A stretch of DNA of 64,000 nt from the NCBI GenBank assembly GCA_033964015.1, contig CM066919.1, forward strand, positions 4,864,101 to 4,928,100, written 5' to 3'. Shown here piece by piece: positions 11,901 through 20,529 of the stretch; the first letter of the stretch is position 1; the number at the start of each line of letters is the position of its first letter. The position numbers and the translations under genes were made by a program. Source of the stretch: Scolanthus callimorphus (Eukaryota; Cnidaria; Anthozoa; Actiniaria; Edwardsiidae). The notes below the pieces were generated by a model. It ran no database searches and had not been told where the DNA came from. It worked only from the letters and a program-made list of their open reading frames with translations.

Positions 11901-14793
11901 TTTTTTCTGTACAGAAATATTTTAAAAACTTTTATAGGCATGGTTATGCTTTCCCTCCTGTAATTTTATGCCAACAATGGTTGAATTGTAAGCTCATATA
12001 CAGCAGTAGGACACCCTGGGCTCTCACAACACACATGAATGTTTTCTAATATCAATGAACATTTATGTATGTTGTGGCTCACCGTAAGTGTTCCATTCTC
12101 CGAAGTGGAACGAAATTTTCAGCTGCCCTCTTGATGGTTTGTATATCAAGGCCAGATCCTTCTCATCTGACACCAAAACTTTGGCCTTGTTTCCCACACG
12201 TGCCCCACTTAGCGTTCTCTTCATGTACAACATGACATCCTTCTTTGCAAGGCCAGTCAGCAGAGAGAAGAAAAAGATGACATGAGGGAACGAGGTAAAT
12301 GAGATGACCTCTGCCTTTCTATTTTTGCATAGTAACAGCGAGGCTCAAAAAACCCTGGCACACTCTTGACAACTCGAACAATAAAGAGAAAATCTCTTGT
12401 GGAATATCGCGAGTCACCTCCGCGTAATAGGGGTTGGCAATCCTTCTCCTCCCAGCTAGTCGTCGACAAATAGCCTTTAGCCAAAGTTTCGACTCATTTC
12501 GAAACAGAACACCAGTAGATATTGTGGAGCTGGCGATCAGGCGAGATACCTCTGTCGAAGAAGGCGCGCAAGGTGTCGAATTCTCAGAGATATTCACGAG
12601 TGGCAAAAGCAAATCCGCACCCGATTCTTGAAAATAATTAGAATTAAAATTCGGGCCGCCGTCAAAAGCCCCCAAGCACTTCACCAACTTCTCTCTCGTC
12701 GTTTCATCCTCCCCGTCTGCTTCATCAACGTCTTCCTCGCTGTCAGATGACCTTTGAATCTCGTCAATGACCTGACTCAGGCTCAAAGACGCCGCCATTT
12801 TGAATGAAAGCTTTTAAGGGAAACCGCTGGATAGTATGACTGGCGAACCTTGGCGATTGCGCGGGAATTTTTGACCGCTGTGTTACTGCCTAGCTGCGGA
12901 ATTTATTCGCAGAGAATAAACAATTGAACAGATTTTGAAAATAATGTTGTTGCAAGACTTCAAGATGTTAAATATTAGCATATTATCACTTACAACTGTT
13001 GTTCTACTTTATTTGAGTGAAGAATGAAATATTATGAAGAGAAAACCTGCTTGGGTTAGTAGGGGGTTAGTTCATTATTGACCACTATGGTCATAAACAA
13101 ACCGTGAATAATCCACAGCTTGGTTCGCGGTTACATGTTTCAACTAACTTATATGTTTCTGCAGATGCTTAATGTTACAAAAAATATTTGAGTAATTATG
13201 AAGTTCACTCGTTTGAACTTGCCGGGTCAGTAGCAAAGAGTCTGGAAGGAAAAGGGCCAGTCACTCGCAAAATGCGAGTGACTTTTGCATATCATGAATA
13301 TTCCAATGGAAAAATACTTGCAAGCCGCAAGTCTTTTGAGTCTAGAATTTTCACTTGCGACTCGCGATTGGAGGTTAATCAAGAGTGGTACGGTATTGTT
13401 ACTGTAAGTTAACATTTCAAACACATCATTACTTATTTTGGACCTATGTATGTGTACAATTAATGGATAACATAACTGTATGTGTACCATTTTTATGCAC
13501 AAGTAAAAATATTACCATAGCTATAATAATAAACTACTGTGTGTAGAAACCCTGATGAAAAATCTGAACAGGATCCAGTTAAGATCTTGTAGGATGATCT
13601 TATAGAATAATATTGCTTACTAAGTTTTTTCATCAAGGAAATTACAGTACCTTGCGGCAAAGTCAATAGGTTGATCATGCAGGTTTCCTTTTGCCCTCTT
13701 AGCATCAAGATTTTTTTCAGCAGCCTCTGGAATGAGCAGATCACAACATCCAGTTTATATATAATTTAATAATTTATATTGCACAAAATTCACAAATAAT
13801 TTGATCACATGCGCATTACAATGCAATTAAATAGAAGTACAAAAATAAAAATACTTATACAAAAAGTAATATTATTATTATAATATAGTTAGGATATAGC
13901 TCACTCTGATTGGTCTAGACTATTACACTGATAAAGTGATGGTTCTCCCCTGCTACAGCATAAAAAAGCATTAGACCACAATTTTCTATGACTATCGGCA
14001 AATAAAGCACTACTTGTGATGTTGGGCAAGTCACTCGAAACGTTTTAAATCACTCGCCTTCACAGCTCATTATTTACAACGTTCTCGTGCCTCCAAACAT
14101 CACTTGTGCTCTATTGTGCCAATAAAGTAGTTGTGCTCTAATGCTTAAATAAAAGTATAGAAAGCTAAAATAAGTCCGACTTGTGCTTAAAAATGCCTTA
14201 AAATAATGCAAAAATATCAATATTATACATGAATATCCATACTATAGCCATCTCACACAACTATTTATGATCATACATGTAGTTCTGTGTGTGTTGTCCA
14301 GTTGTGTCACATTCAAATATTTGTTTGCTCATGACAAGTAAAATGTAAAAAAATGTAATAAAAGTGGTTTGCAGTTGTGAGATATGACTTACTTAGAGGT
14401 GGGGGGGATGGTATTTTCTGGAACCACACAATACAGAGTACAATGAATGCCATGTGTGAATGCAGTTACGGTAACAATAATCTTTCCAAAAGGACCCACT
14501 GTAAATGGAAGCTAGTACACTTTACCTTCTATCCTCCTCTTTCGTTCATTGCCTATTCTCTTTGAGACTGCCACAGGATCAGGAAGAGCTTTTGCCAGCT
14601 GTCAGGAAAAAGGAAACTGTGTAAGAATACTTGTGAATGTTGAGCTATTGTTATGGAGGTATTCAGCCTGGGTGGGGGAACTCCCATATTTTTTGGTCGT
14701 GGATGGTTGTCGGGAATTTTGGGTTTCACCCAACCAATTAGACGTGCCTCAAATAATGTTTTGCCCCAGGGGGTTCTCGGATATAAAAATGAT

Positions 14794-14824
<31 letters not shown>

Positions 14825-17800
14825 CCGACATATTTTTTTGGGTATGAAATTTGTAGAAAAATATTTTTTTGGGTTGAAAATACTACCAGGTATTTTTTGG
14901 GGCTTGAAAAATCTGTGGGAATTTTGGGGGAGTTTAAACTGACAGGCTAGTTGATCATCAGATACTGCCTTTACTTAAGCTAAAGCTATTTCCGGGAAAC
15001 ATAGTGGGATGGGCATGATGTGTATTTTTAGGCTAAAAAAGTTGGGTATTTTTTTGGGTATCAAATTTGGGAGCAGGTATTTTTGGGGCATAAAATTTAT
15101 GGGTCAGGTATTTTTGGGGTATATGAAATTTGGAGCTCCGTTGGCCCCCCTCATCATTTCTATATCCGAGTAGCTCCCTGTTTCTTTTTACCCTCTAAAA
15201 GATACCATCAAGAAATTTCCACATGACTGAGTAACAAAAGGCTTCCTGATCACAGGCGTCTGTAAGTTTGATCCTTTTTATATCCTACAGCAGACTGTTC
15301 AATTTGGTATTGTTGTTTCTTCAAAAGTGCTTTTGGTGTTCTCAATTTAGTCATAATTGTGTAGCTCATGTGTCATTTTGAGAGATCAGGCTGTAACTAG
15401 GATTTTTTGTCTGGCAGGGCATGCTTTTATCATCCTTTGTTTTTTTTTTTTCGACACAAAAATCTTAAAAGTCGTTTGAAAGTCAGCCTCCGTAAATATC
15501 CACAAGTTTGCTCTGGTATTATATTTATGGAGCCTGAGTGAATAGTAATTGTTGTAAATGTTAGTTTATCTATTTCTGATATATAATAAAAACATTGTAG
15601 GACTGAGATACTAACTGAGTAGGTCAGATATTGCGTGGTTCCAGAAAATATCCTTCCCCTCCCCCACAAGGAAGGGATTGGAAATTCCAGAGGGGCGAGG
15701 AGTCACTTTTCAACACCCTTCCAGTGTGGATATTTTCTGGAACCACACATTAGATCATATTATATGGTAGAAGAGAAATTGTAAAAAATACAGTGGTACA
15801 GTACCTCTATTAAGCGGCCACCCAGGGGACCAAGCCAAGTGGCAGCTTAACAGACGTTGGCCGCTGAAAGGAGGTATGTAAATATAGTACTTGAGTGACA
15901 ATACGTTATTTGGGACTTTGAAAAGTGGCCGCTTAATAGAGGTAACACTGTAGAAAGAAAACAGGGGCAAGTACAGTATACAATACCTTAGTTTGCATGA
16001 CTTTTCCTTTGTAGTTGACACCATTTAAAGCATTCAAAGCATACTAAAAATAGACATGGTATGTTAATTTCCATGCATCGCAAGTATGGCTAAAAAGTGA
16101 GACAAAATGAAAAAAAAAACACCAAATGAACTTTGAGAATTTTCGTTTCTTACCCTTCTATCCTCTTCATTTCTGAAAAAGACAACACACACTACAATAA
16201 GTTAACAGGGCTTCTGGGAAAATGCAGAAAAAATCCAACATTACGCGGGATTTGAGGGCAAAATATGTGCAGAATTACGTGAAAAATAATCAATTATGCG
16301 GGAAATTATGCTGGGTTGCGTAAAAAATTTTGGGGAGATGTTCAAAAATTATGCGGAAAATAGTCAATAACGCAGGATTGCGCAATAATTTAGTTATGTT
16401 CGTATTCTTTTAGAAGGAAAAAAATACTTCTCCGTACAAAATCTCCAGTCTGTACAGTATTATGTGATGCTGTGAAACTAGCGCACACGACCATGAGCGG
16501 GAACTAAGTGCCGTCTGGAAACATATCTGCTGATTCTCTGATAAAATAACTCATTTCTGAACCCAAAAAATCTCACTTTTCTTTGGAGTCTTCGAAAGAA
16601 GCAAAGAACAAGAACTACATATAGTTTTTGGAGCCAAACAAACCAACGCTTTTCTAATACGATTTTTGATTCGCTTTCGTGCAGTGTTCATAAGAAATTG
16701 ACCAATAAGATGGGGCATACTATAGGCTACAAACTAGTCCCTCACGGTTTTCATGGAACACCTTGTCGTTCTCGATCTCAACATGTTTTCTCCGATGTTT
16801 CAACATTTTGAGGGAATAAATCTGCAATTTTCTTCAAAAATGATTGGTCAGAACCACAAATCAAAGTTAAAAATGGCACTTGGGCTATCTTTGTCAAGAA
16901 AAAGAACTGAATTACGCGGGATTACACGGGAATTGATGGATTATGCAAATTACGCAGAAAAAGGCAAGTTAGTTTCCGCACAAGTGCGTAATTCCAGAAG
17001 GCCTGAGTTAAGGAGGCTGCCTACAGTTTTTCTTGGACTTGACCTCTCAACTTTAAACAACCACTACTCTGAAAAATATTTCCCAAAATATCATTTCAAA
17101 CACAACTAAGGCTCCAGAGAAAGTTCCTGATGGTGAATTTTTTCTCGCGCTCTTTTAAGTCTTTTAAGTCTAGTCTCGCATCTTTAACGAACGCTTTATT
17201 CACGCTAAGCCATCGTGCATCTCTCATGCTTAGTTTTAATTAAAACTTTGGCTCGCGCCTTGTTAATGCTTGATTCGCACTTGGCTTGGCTAATGCCACC
17301 TAGCGCCTAAGAAACACTTGAATCGTGCCTGGTTAACACCACCTCACGCTTTTTTAACGCTTGACCAGGGCCTAGCTAACGCCACCTTGTGCTTTTCTAA
17401 GGCTTGACTTGTGCCTATCTAACGCCAGCTCACACTTTTTTAATGCTTGACTCTCACCTACAAACGCTTGATTCGCACATAGCTAATGCTTTTGGCAGCT
17501 AACGGAAAAGGCAACCTGTATGTTTCGCGTGAGAGGTCACAATACCTAAGGATTAGCGCTTGATGTGCCATTTTAAAAGTTTAGATCGAATTTCATGTGG
17601 AACATTTGCAAATTAAAAACAGTGACCCCCCTGTTTCGTTGCTATGGAAACTCTGATGACATCTTGAACTTTGATCTCTCCACAGCAAATGGTCAAAATT
17701 TCAAATCTGTATTGAGTATTGTGGCCGTCCAAAGTTGAGGCACCAAGTTCAAGAAAAACTGTAGCAGCCTCCTTAACAAGTATGAATTTTGAAACTTGAC

Positions 17801-19489
17801 ATCACTGTTAGTAGACCACCCGTCTACTGACTGAGTTAAAAACATTGGTGGGGATAAAAATGTGCTCAAAGATCACACGCGCCAAGTGATGATGTTCATT
17901 ACCTGAAAGTGACAAAGGCATGACTTTGTTTTCTGGGCAGTAACTTGATTTTGACAGGCTGATTTCACCTAAAGTCTTGTTGAGCAGCTTCCTGAATGCC
18001 TACAAAAACAACATGTGATGTACATTCTTGAGTCAGGTTAGTGGCGAGGGTTTCGTAAATCTTTTTACTAACTATAGTGCTTTTGCTAGTACCCAACAGA
18101 GCACATGGAAATGGATATCTAATCAATTCATTTGGTGAATACTAAAACATGATATTATGAGCAGAAGCCTGAATTACAGCATTGTATACAAATATATGCA
18201 GTAAAATAAGAAAATAAATGTATGCACTTGTAAACCGCAAATATCCATATCTGTGTTCAAATGTGGTTTACAGATGTGGATGTCTGATCCCTAACCTAAG
18301 ATGCGGACTGCAATTGGATGCATGCAGTTTACAATCATGAGTGGTTATCAGTCTGTGGTGAGCACTGTGGTTGTTTAACGCCCCTCGCATAGTGGTTAAG
18401 TGTAGTGGGCTGAGAGACAGGACCTCTGTTTATTGTCTACAAGAAACATGACAATCACTTCAACAAAGAAGGTACATAGAGGCTTGTAGGAGTGACCATT
18501 GATTTCAGTGCAGAGCTTACATTACTAACAAGAACAACTTGAGGCCTGAATACTATAGCTATGAAAAAGCTACTCTACAATTCAAGGATACAACCTCCTG
18601 AGGAATATGTACAGGACTATATTTTGAACTACAAACTCATATTTACTTTTGGTATGCATCATACATACCTTGAAACCATAAGTTCTTGGCAGATTTGAAA
18701 TCTCAATCTTGTATATCTCTGATGTAAATTCTTCTCTCCTCGTGTAAGCATTCCTCTGCGTCTAAATAGCTATTGCCACCAGTGGGTGGCTTTTCAGTGC
18801 TGGTTGTGTTCGCATCATTGCCACCCTCTGCCCATTGGGATCATCACTATCATCATCTCGATCACTGTCATTTTCATTAGATGGTCCGGCATGACCTAGA
18901 ACATTTATAGTGCTGTCACCCTCCATCATCTTGTGCCACCATTGTCACCATCATCATTATTTCCATCTTCGTCAACAACATCATTACTTGCATGTTGTTG
19001 TATTTGCTCATTACCAATGCCATGTATGTTAGCATCGTTCTCTTTGCTCTTGACTTCTGCTTCATTCGAGATCACGTTATGCTCGCCGCCTGTTGTTTGC
19101 CCCAAATCTTTTTCAACTTTGACTACTACCTGGGTAAATTTATCTCCAATCTCTTCTACATGTGAAGCAGTGGTTTCTTGTTCTTGCTTAATAGGCCTTC
19201 CGAGCTCAACTCCTGATTCATACAACGAATTTGTACCTGCTTCTTCAGTTTCAAAAGAGCTTATAAATTCACGTGCCGTTTCATCTCTTTCCAAAATCAC
19301 ATCATCATCCTCGTCGTCTCCTTCAATTCCCTCGCGTGAAATAACACCATCGCTTGCAGAAATCCCTTCTTGCTTCACAAAGGAAGCAGATAGATTAGCT
19401 TGGTAGCTCTGTTCTGGCGGCACAGTGATAATTTCAGGCTTCATTTCTAGTTCGCTTTTGGAATCAAAACTTTTACCTTCGGCCGCCAT
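2838..19489 (-). CDS. TRMT2A: TRMT2A-type tRNA (uracil-5-)-methyltransferase, N-terminal part
   Basis: TRMT2A enzymes use S-adenosylmethionine to methylate U54 of tRNA to 5-methyluridine. Eight exons are visible: 18669-19489, 17903-17999, 16154-16172, 15987-16043, 14526-14598, 13651-13726, 3388-3442 and 2838-2909. They encode an acidic N-terminus, an RRM (NLPRTYGFK, then KIKLLPRK and AFVTF, then ALNGVNYKGK), a basic linker (LAKALPDPVAVSKR, AKRAKG) and the conserved VTPFWRTPY motif. Exons 2 to 8 join with matching phases. The SAM-binding catalytic domain is not in the window and would lie to the left. Intron 6 is about 10.2 kb and contains two other gene-like units. Exon 1 has about three one-base frame changes and exon 2 one, whereas exons 3-8 are clean. 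The start is the ATG in AAGATGGCGGC. The family assignment is from remembered motifs; a relative such as TRMT2B is less likely because of the RRM. Confidence 0.75.
3388..3442 (-). CDS. TRMT2A: TRMT2A-type gene, exon 7 (VTPFWRTPY motif)
   Basis: A 55-bp exon lies between an acceptor (ACTTTCTAG) and a donor (GTATGTTC). Joined to exon 6 in phase 2 it reads R-LNDSVTPFWRTPYPQQIE. The VTPLWxxPY block just before the methyltransferase domain is a hallmark of TRMT2A proteins, so this small exon is the best evidence that the gene continues across the 10-kb intron. Confidence 0.75.
4507..4689 (+). CDS. Exon 1 of the cnidarian-type multi-copy gene
   Basis: Sixty-one codons starting at the ATG before AGCCGCTTC. 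The upstream methionine at 4447 is in frame but lies in a less charged, gene-unlike stretch, so I prefer 4507. Heptad-like Glu/Lys/Leu content (EEQVREAEALEEELEVK) predicts a coiled coil. The donor is AAG|GTACAG, phase 0. Confidence 0.7.
5203..6252 (+). CDS. Exon 2, first part, up to the transposon insertion
   Basis: The acceptor is AAATTCAG at 5202 and the reading frame is open for 350 codons. It begins VQILVHEIEEREE, continuing the coiled coil of exon 1, and ends GGEL at the TA where the transposon entered. After the junction the frame runs a few codons into the element and stops. Confidence 0.7.
6253..6549. mobile_element. 297-bp MITE with ~120-bp TIRs, TA duplication, inside a coding exon
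   Basis: Left end CTGCGATTTTCATAATTCTG and right end the inverse of CTGCGGTTTCGTAATTCTG. Arms of about 120 bp pair with roughly 85-90% identity by eye as far as GCTGGCCAATC. A TA dinucleotide lies on each side (6251-6252 and 6550-6551), as in Tc1/mariner-type insertion. Removing the element and one TA joins GAG-TTA to AGT-AAT-AGT in frame, giving GGELSNSATFFSTF, so the pre-insertion coding sequence can be read. It has no transposase. Confidence 0.9.
6552..7720 (+). CDS. Exon 2, second part, after the transposon insertion
   Basis: The reading frame resumes at AGT-AAT-AGT and runs to about 7350, then continues one frame over to the stop TAG at 7718-7720. The segment carries KSRQEFVPLVGKMID and HVDPLHLKNNACALAH, and ends with the Cys/His cluster. 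The frame change lies in the TTGGCCAATTGTTCC region. Confidence 0.7.
7721..8554. other. No gene recognised
   Basis: AT-rich sequence after the multi-copy gene. It contains a possible polyadenylation motif (AATAAA-like, near 7850) but no further coding signal or clear repeat. Confidence 0.4.
8555..8775. repeat. Dispersed repeat R1, copy 1
   Basis: The pattern AAGCACAGACACTGAG, then TTCTTTAACG, a run of C, and GGTTTATTGTCTCATCC recurs in diverged form at 11690-11830 and 18355-18450. All three copies lack coding capacity. The wording resembles a short interspersed repeat common in coral genomes, but I cannot name it. Confidence 0.55.
8899..9106. mobile_element. Possible MITE with ~30-bp imperfect TIRs
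   Basis: CCATTTACATGACTAGGAT near 8899 is matched at 9075-9106 by the inverse of CTCATTTACAAGACAGGGAT. Inner parts are also complementary around GGCTCTGG and CCAGAGCC. The identity is moderate and no clear duplication is visible. Confidence 0.4.
9269..9534. mobile_element. Possible MITE with CAGGGTTC-type ends
   Basis: CTCAGGGTTCACA at the left pairs with TGTTGAGCCCTGGG at the right. Between them TTTCCAGGATT and similar words occur in both orientations. The terminal repeat is only about 13 bp, so this is tentative. Confidence 0.4.
9535..10639. other. AT-rich intron sequence; weak exon candidate at 9981-10211
   Basis: Mostly AT-rich with TATATAT stretches around 9915. On the minus strand, 9981-10211 is open for 76 codons (NYPLDTGTLTPKSSM within it) and ends near an AATAAA. 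The acceptor phase does not join cleanly to the exon at 12081-12798, so I do not call it a gene. Confidence 0.35.
10640..11350. repeat. Higher-order tandem repeat, ~333-bp unit
   Basis: Two full copies of a unit of 329-337 bp can be aligned through TTGAATTCCATTCACCTAG (ending near 10680, 11009 and 11346). Each large unit is made of several diverged 65-75 bp sub-units built on AGCTTGCTTATAG, TTTGAATTCCATT and GAGCTCTGAAGAGT. It lies inside the long intron of the TRMT2A-type gene. The two-level structure shows that the large unit duplicated after the small units had diverged. Confidence 0.85.
11447..11630. mobile_element. MITE, GTGTGGTTCCAG family, TSD AAT, with poly-G core
   Basis: The left end ATGTGGCTCCAGAAAATATC and right end TATTTTCTGGAACCACAC are inverted repeats, flanked on both sides by AAT. 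An interior run of about 16 G precedes the right end. Further copies lie at 15633 and 52454, with a single end at 14429. Confidence 0.75.
11690..11830. repeat. Dispersed repeat R1, copy 2
   Basis: Contains AAGCACAGTCACTGAGG, TTCTTTAACGTCCCTC and GGTTTATCGTCTTTATCC in the same order as the copy at 8555. Confidence 0.55.
12081..12798 (-). CDS. First coding exon of an unrecognised gene nested in the TRMT2A intron
   Basis: The start ATG lies in AAAATGGCGGC, the same context as the TRMT2A-type start. The first 159 codons are open: MAASLSLSQVIDEIQ, an acidic Ser/Glu/Asp stretch (SSDSEEDVDEADGEDE), then a helical region with LLFELSRVCQGFLSL. The frame is lost at a run of five A (about 12318-12322). 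One base fewer in that run would continue through VIFFFSLLTGLAKKDVM and ALIYKPSRGQLKISF to a good donor (ACG|GTGAGC) at 12080. I therefore read one exon of about 717 bp with a single indel in a homopolymer. I do not recognise the protein. It lies on the same strand as, and inside, intron 6 of the TRMT2A-type gene. Later exons were not found with confidence. Confidence 0.6.
12799..13650. other. No gene recognised (intron 6 and upstream of the nested gene)
   Basis: Holds the presumed promoter of the nested gene, just left of 12850. An open minus-strand stretch at 13227-13502 lacks splice sites of matching phase and family resemblance, and was not called. Confidence 0.4.
13651..13726 (-). CDS. 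TRMT2A: TRMT2A-type gene, exon 6
   Basis: Seventy-six bases between an acceptor (CTCATTCCAG) and a donor (GTACTG). Joined to exon 5 in phase 1 it reads E-AAEKNLDAKRAKGNLHDQ and on to FAA plus two bases, a charged linker after the RRM. The exit phase matches exon 7, 10.2 kb away. Confidence 0.65.
14400..14429. mobile_element. Single end of a GTGTGGTTCCAG-family MITE
   Basis: TATTTTCTGGAACCACAC followed by AAT, with a G-run before it, is the right end of the family seen at 11447. No left end is present nearby, so this copy is truncated. Confidence 0.6.
14526..14598 (-). CDS. TRMT2A: TRMT2A-type gene, exon 5
   Basis: Seventy-three bases between CCTGACAG and GTAAAGTG. It reads LAKALPDPVAVSKRIG and on to KRRIE plus one base. 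The ADPxxxxKR pattern right after the RRM is typical of TRMT2A proteins. Entry phase 0 and exit phase 1 agree with exons 4 and 6. Confidence 0.7.
14768..15179. mobile_element. MITE with CTCGGATAT ends and a ~29-bp poly-G tract
   Basis: The left end AGGGGGTTCTCGGATATAA and the right end, inverse of AGGGAGCTACTCGGATATAG, pair through ATGATG and a G-rich stretch. About 29 G lie at 14793-14823. The interior is a series of diverged GGTATTTTTGGGG units. No clear duplication was found. Confidence 0.6.
15633..15748. mobile_element. MITE, GTGTGGTTCCAG family, TSD ATT
   Basis: The ends GCGTGGTTCCAGAAAATATC and GATATTTTCTGGAACCACAC are inverted repeats over the whole displayed length. The flanks are ATT on both sides, while the sister copies have AAT, which fixes the duplication at 3 bp with consensus AWT. 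Confidence 0.8.
15791..15950. mobile_element. 160-bp Tc1/mariner-type MITE, TSD TA
   Basis: CAGTGGTACAGTACCTC and on through TATTAAGCGGCCAC pairs with GTGGCCGCTTAATAGAGG and on to CACTG. TA flanks both ends. The TACAGTG tip is typical of Tc1/mariner elements. Confidence 0.8.
15987..16043 (-). CDS. TRMT2A: TRMT2A-type gene, exon 4 (end of RRM)
   Basis: Fifty-seven bases, phase 0-0, between TTTTTAG and GTATTG. It reads YALNALNGVNYKGKVMQTK, the last helix and strand of an RRM (compare ALxxLNGxxWKGxxL in the family). Confidence 0.7.
16154..16172 (-). CDS. TRMT2A: TRMT2A-type gene, 19-bp micro-exon 3
   Basis: Between TTTTTCAG and GTAAGAAACG. With the last two bases of exon 2 it reads RNEEDRR, the loop between the RNP1-like AFVTF strand and the next helix. 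Phases agree on both sides, which is why so small an exon can be accepted. Confidence 0.65.
16206..17005. mobile_element. Possible ~800-bp element with CAGGCCTTCTGG ends
   Basis: CAGGGCTTCTGG at the left and CCAGAAGGCCTG at the right are 12-bp inverted repeats with one mismatch. The interior repeats words such as ATTACGCGGGA and TTATGCGGGA, near both ends. TTAA lies directly outside the left end and two bases outside the right end. Confidence 0.45.
17012..17772. mobile_element. 761-bp element with ~48-bp TIRs and TTAA duplication
   Basis: The left end GGAGGCTGCCTACAGTTTT and right end, inverse of GGAGGCTGCTACAGTTTTTC, pair for about 48 bp. TTAA lies on both sides (17008-17011 and 17773-17776). 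A TTAA duplication is known for piggyBac and Kolobok elements; the tips do not let me choose. The centre is a minisatellite (17140-17500). It lies in intron 2 of the TRMT2A-type gene. Confidence 0.8.
17140..17500. repeat. Minisatellite inside the TTAA element
   Basis: About eight diverged units of roughly 40-45 bp built on CTTGACTCGCACCTAGCTAA, GCCACCTCACGC and TTTTTTAACG. The variation between units shows it is old or fast-evolving. Confidence 0.65.
17903..17999 (-). CDS. TRMT2A: TRMT2A-type gene, exon 2 (RRM core), one frame break
   Basis: Between TTTTGTAG and GTAATGAAC. It starts AFRKLLNKTLG in frame with exon 1. After about 35 bases the expected RRM continues in another frame as QPVKIKLLPRKQ and SHAFVTF, so one indel lies near the GGTGAAATCAG region. 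The exit phase from the second frame fits exon 3. Confidence 0.7.
18355..18450. repeat. Dispersed repeat R1, copy 3
   Basis: GAGCACTGTGG, TTTAACGCCCCTCG and GACCTCTGTTTATTGTC repeat the order seen at 8555 and 11690. Confidence 0.5.
18669..19489 (-). CDS. TRMT2A: TRMT2A-type gene, exon 1 (acidic N-terminus, start of RRM)
   Basis: The start is the ATG in AAGATGGCGGC at 19489. The frame is open for 187 codons, to a stop at 18926-18928, and is very acidic (GDDEDDDVILERDE and similar). It then needs three single-base frame changes, near 18930, 18835 and 18760, to pass through GPSNENDSD and STEKPPTGGNSYL and reach EIYKIEISNLPRTYGFK at the donor (TTCAAG|GTATG). A duplicated copy of this exon at 53834-54602 shows the same landmarks. 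The first of these breaks coincides with a one-base difference between the two copies. Confidence 0.7.
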
Positions 19490-19502
19490 CTTGCTTGTTT
19501 CA

Positions 19503-19512
19503 GTCACGTGAC
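19503..19512. promoter_or_regulatory. GTCACGTGAC E-box palindrome at the TRMT2A start
   Basis: A perfect 10-bp palindrome lies 13 bp upstream of the start codon. GTCACGTGAC is the known preferred site of USF/MiT-type bHLH-ZIP factors. The duplicated copy keeps ATCACGTGAC in the same place. A role in transcription here is inference. Confidence 0.45.
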
Positions 19513-19908
19513 GTAAACTCGCCACAGGCCAACGCCGTCCAAATCGCGCAGGTCAAAGAGCGGCTTGTTTCGTGAGTCTTCAAGTTCGACGGTGTATTCT
19601 AGAGAAAGCCCGTGCACTCCATCTGGTCGGGAGTAAAAATTACTTTCATGGGTCAGGAGTAGAGCCCATTACCTATGAGCGTCCATCTGAGGTACGGTAG
19701 GAAGGTGTAACAAACAGTGAATAGGAAATTATGACGTATTTTACTACGACTACCAGAAACATTTTGCCGTTGTCCCTTTAGTGTTCGCGCAATTACCGCC
19801 TATTGTTTCCAATAGCAGCGGAATGAATGATACTTTTATTTAACCACGAAAGTTACAACAGCTATTGTGTTGGTTTACATGTAAGTCGTGCATATAAATA
19901 TATATTTA

Positions 19909-20093
19909 AGCAATAAAAGTACTTTCCGCGTGCTCTCTGCTTTCTTACAAACGCGAGGGGATGTTGGGAGAACTGATCAAAACTTGAAAGACACGAGCCG
20001 AAGGCGAGTGTCTTTCAAGTTTTATCAGTTCGACCAACATTCCCCGAGTGTTTGTAAGAAACCAGAGAGCACGCAGAAAGTATTTTTATTGCT
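19909..20093. repeat. 185-bp foldback element with ~85-bp arms
   Basis: AGCAATAAAAGTACTTTC at the left pairs with GAAAGTATTTTTATTGCT at the right. Pairing continues through GCGTGCTCTCTG, TTACAAACGCGAGGGGATG and GACACGAGCC to a tiny loop. It lies about 420 bp upstream of the TRMT2A-type start. A transcript would fold into a long hairpin. Confidence 0.8.
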
Positions 20094-20396
20094 TTTAGAA
20101 AATAACATACACACGCACGACAGCGTTGCGTGACAATCGTGTTTCTCAGGTCTCTTACAAACACGCTTTTTAACCAATCAGAATGCGCACATTCACAATA
20201 CAACATAGGTGTTATTTTCTAAATAATGATAATAATAATTCAGGATAAAACTATTCTACAATAAAACTATGACAATATATTAATATAATAATAATAATAA
20301 TACTGCATAAGAAAAGAAAACTGAAAAGGATTCTGGTAGTCAGTAGTCAATTGACGCAATAGTGCAATGTCCTATTGGAAAATGGAGCAGCAGGTC

Positions 20397-20516
20397 TGAA
20401 GTTATTTTTAGAATAGACTAGCCGCTTGAATAACGTGGGCAAAGCATACTCTGCATTCTAATTGGCTGAGCGAATGTGTGAAGCTAGCTTAAAATTTGAA
20501 GCTAAAAATAACTTCA
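20397..20516. mobile_element. Small inverted-repeat element (MITE)
   Basis: TGAAGTTATTTTTAG at 20397 pairs with CTAAAAATAACTTCA at 20502-20516, and GACTAGC/GCTAGC inside also pair. It is about 120 bp and non-coding. Confidence 0.6.
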
Positions 20517-20529
20517 TCCAGGCTTCATT

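Noticed and set aside
18933..19406. Plus-strand Ser/Pro-rich frame
   Set aside because: Antisense shadow of the acidic first exon of the TRMT2A-type gene.
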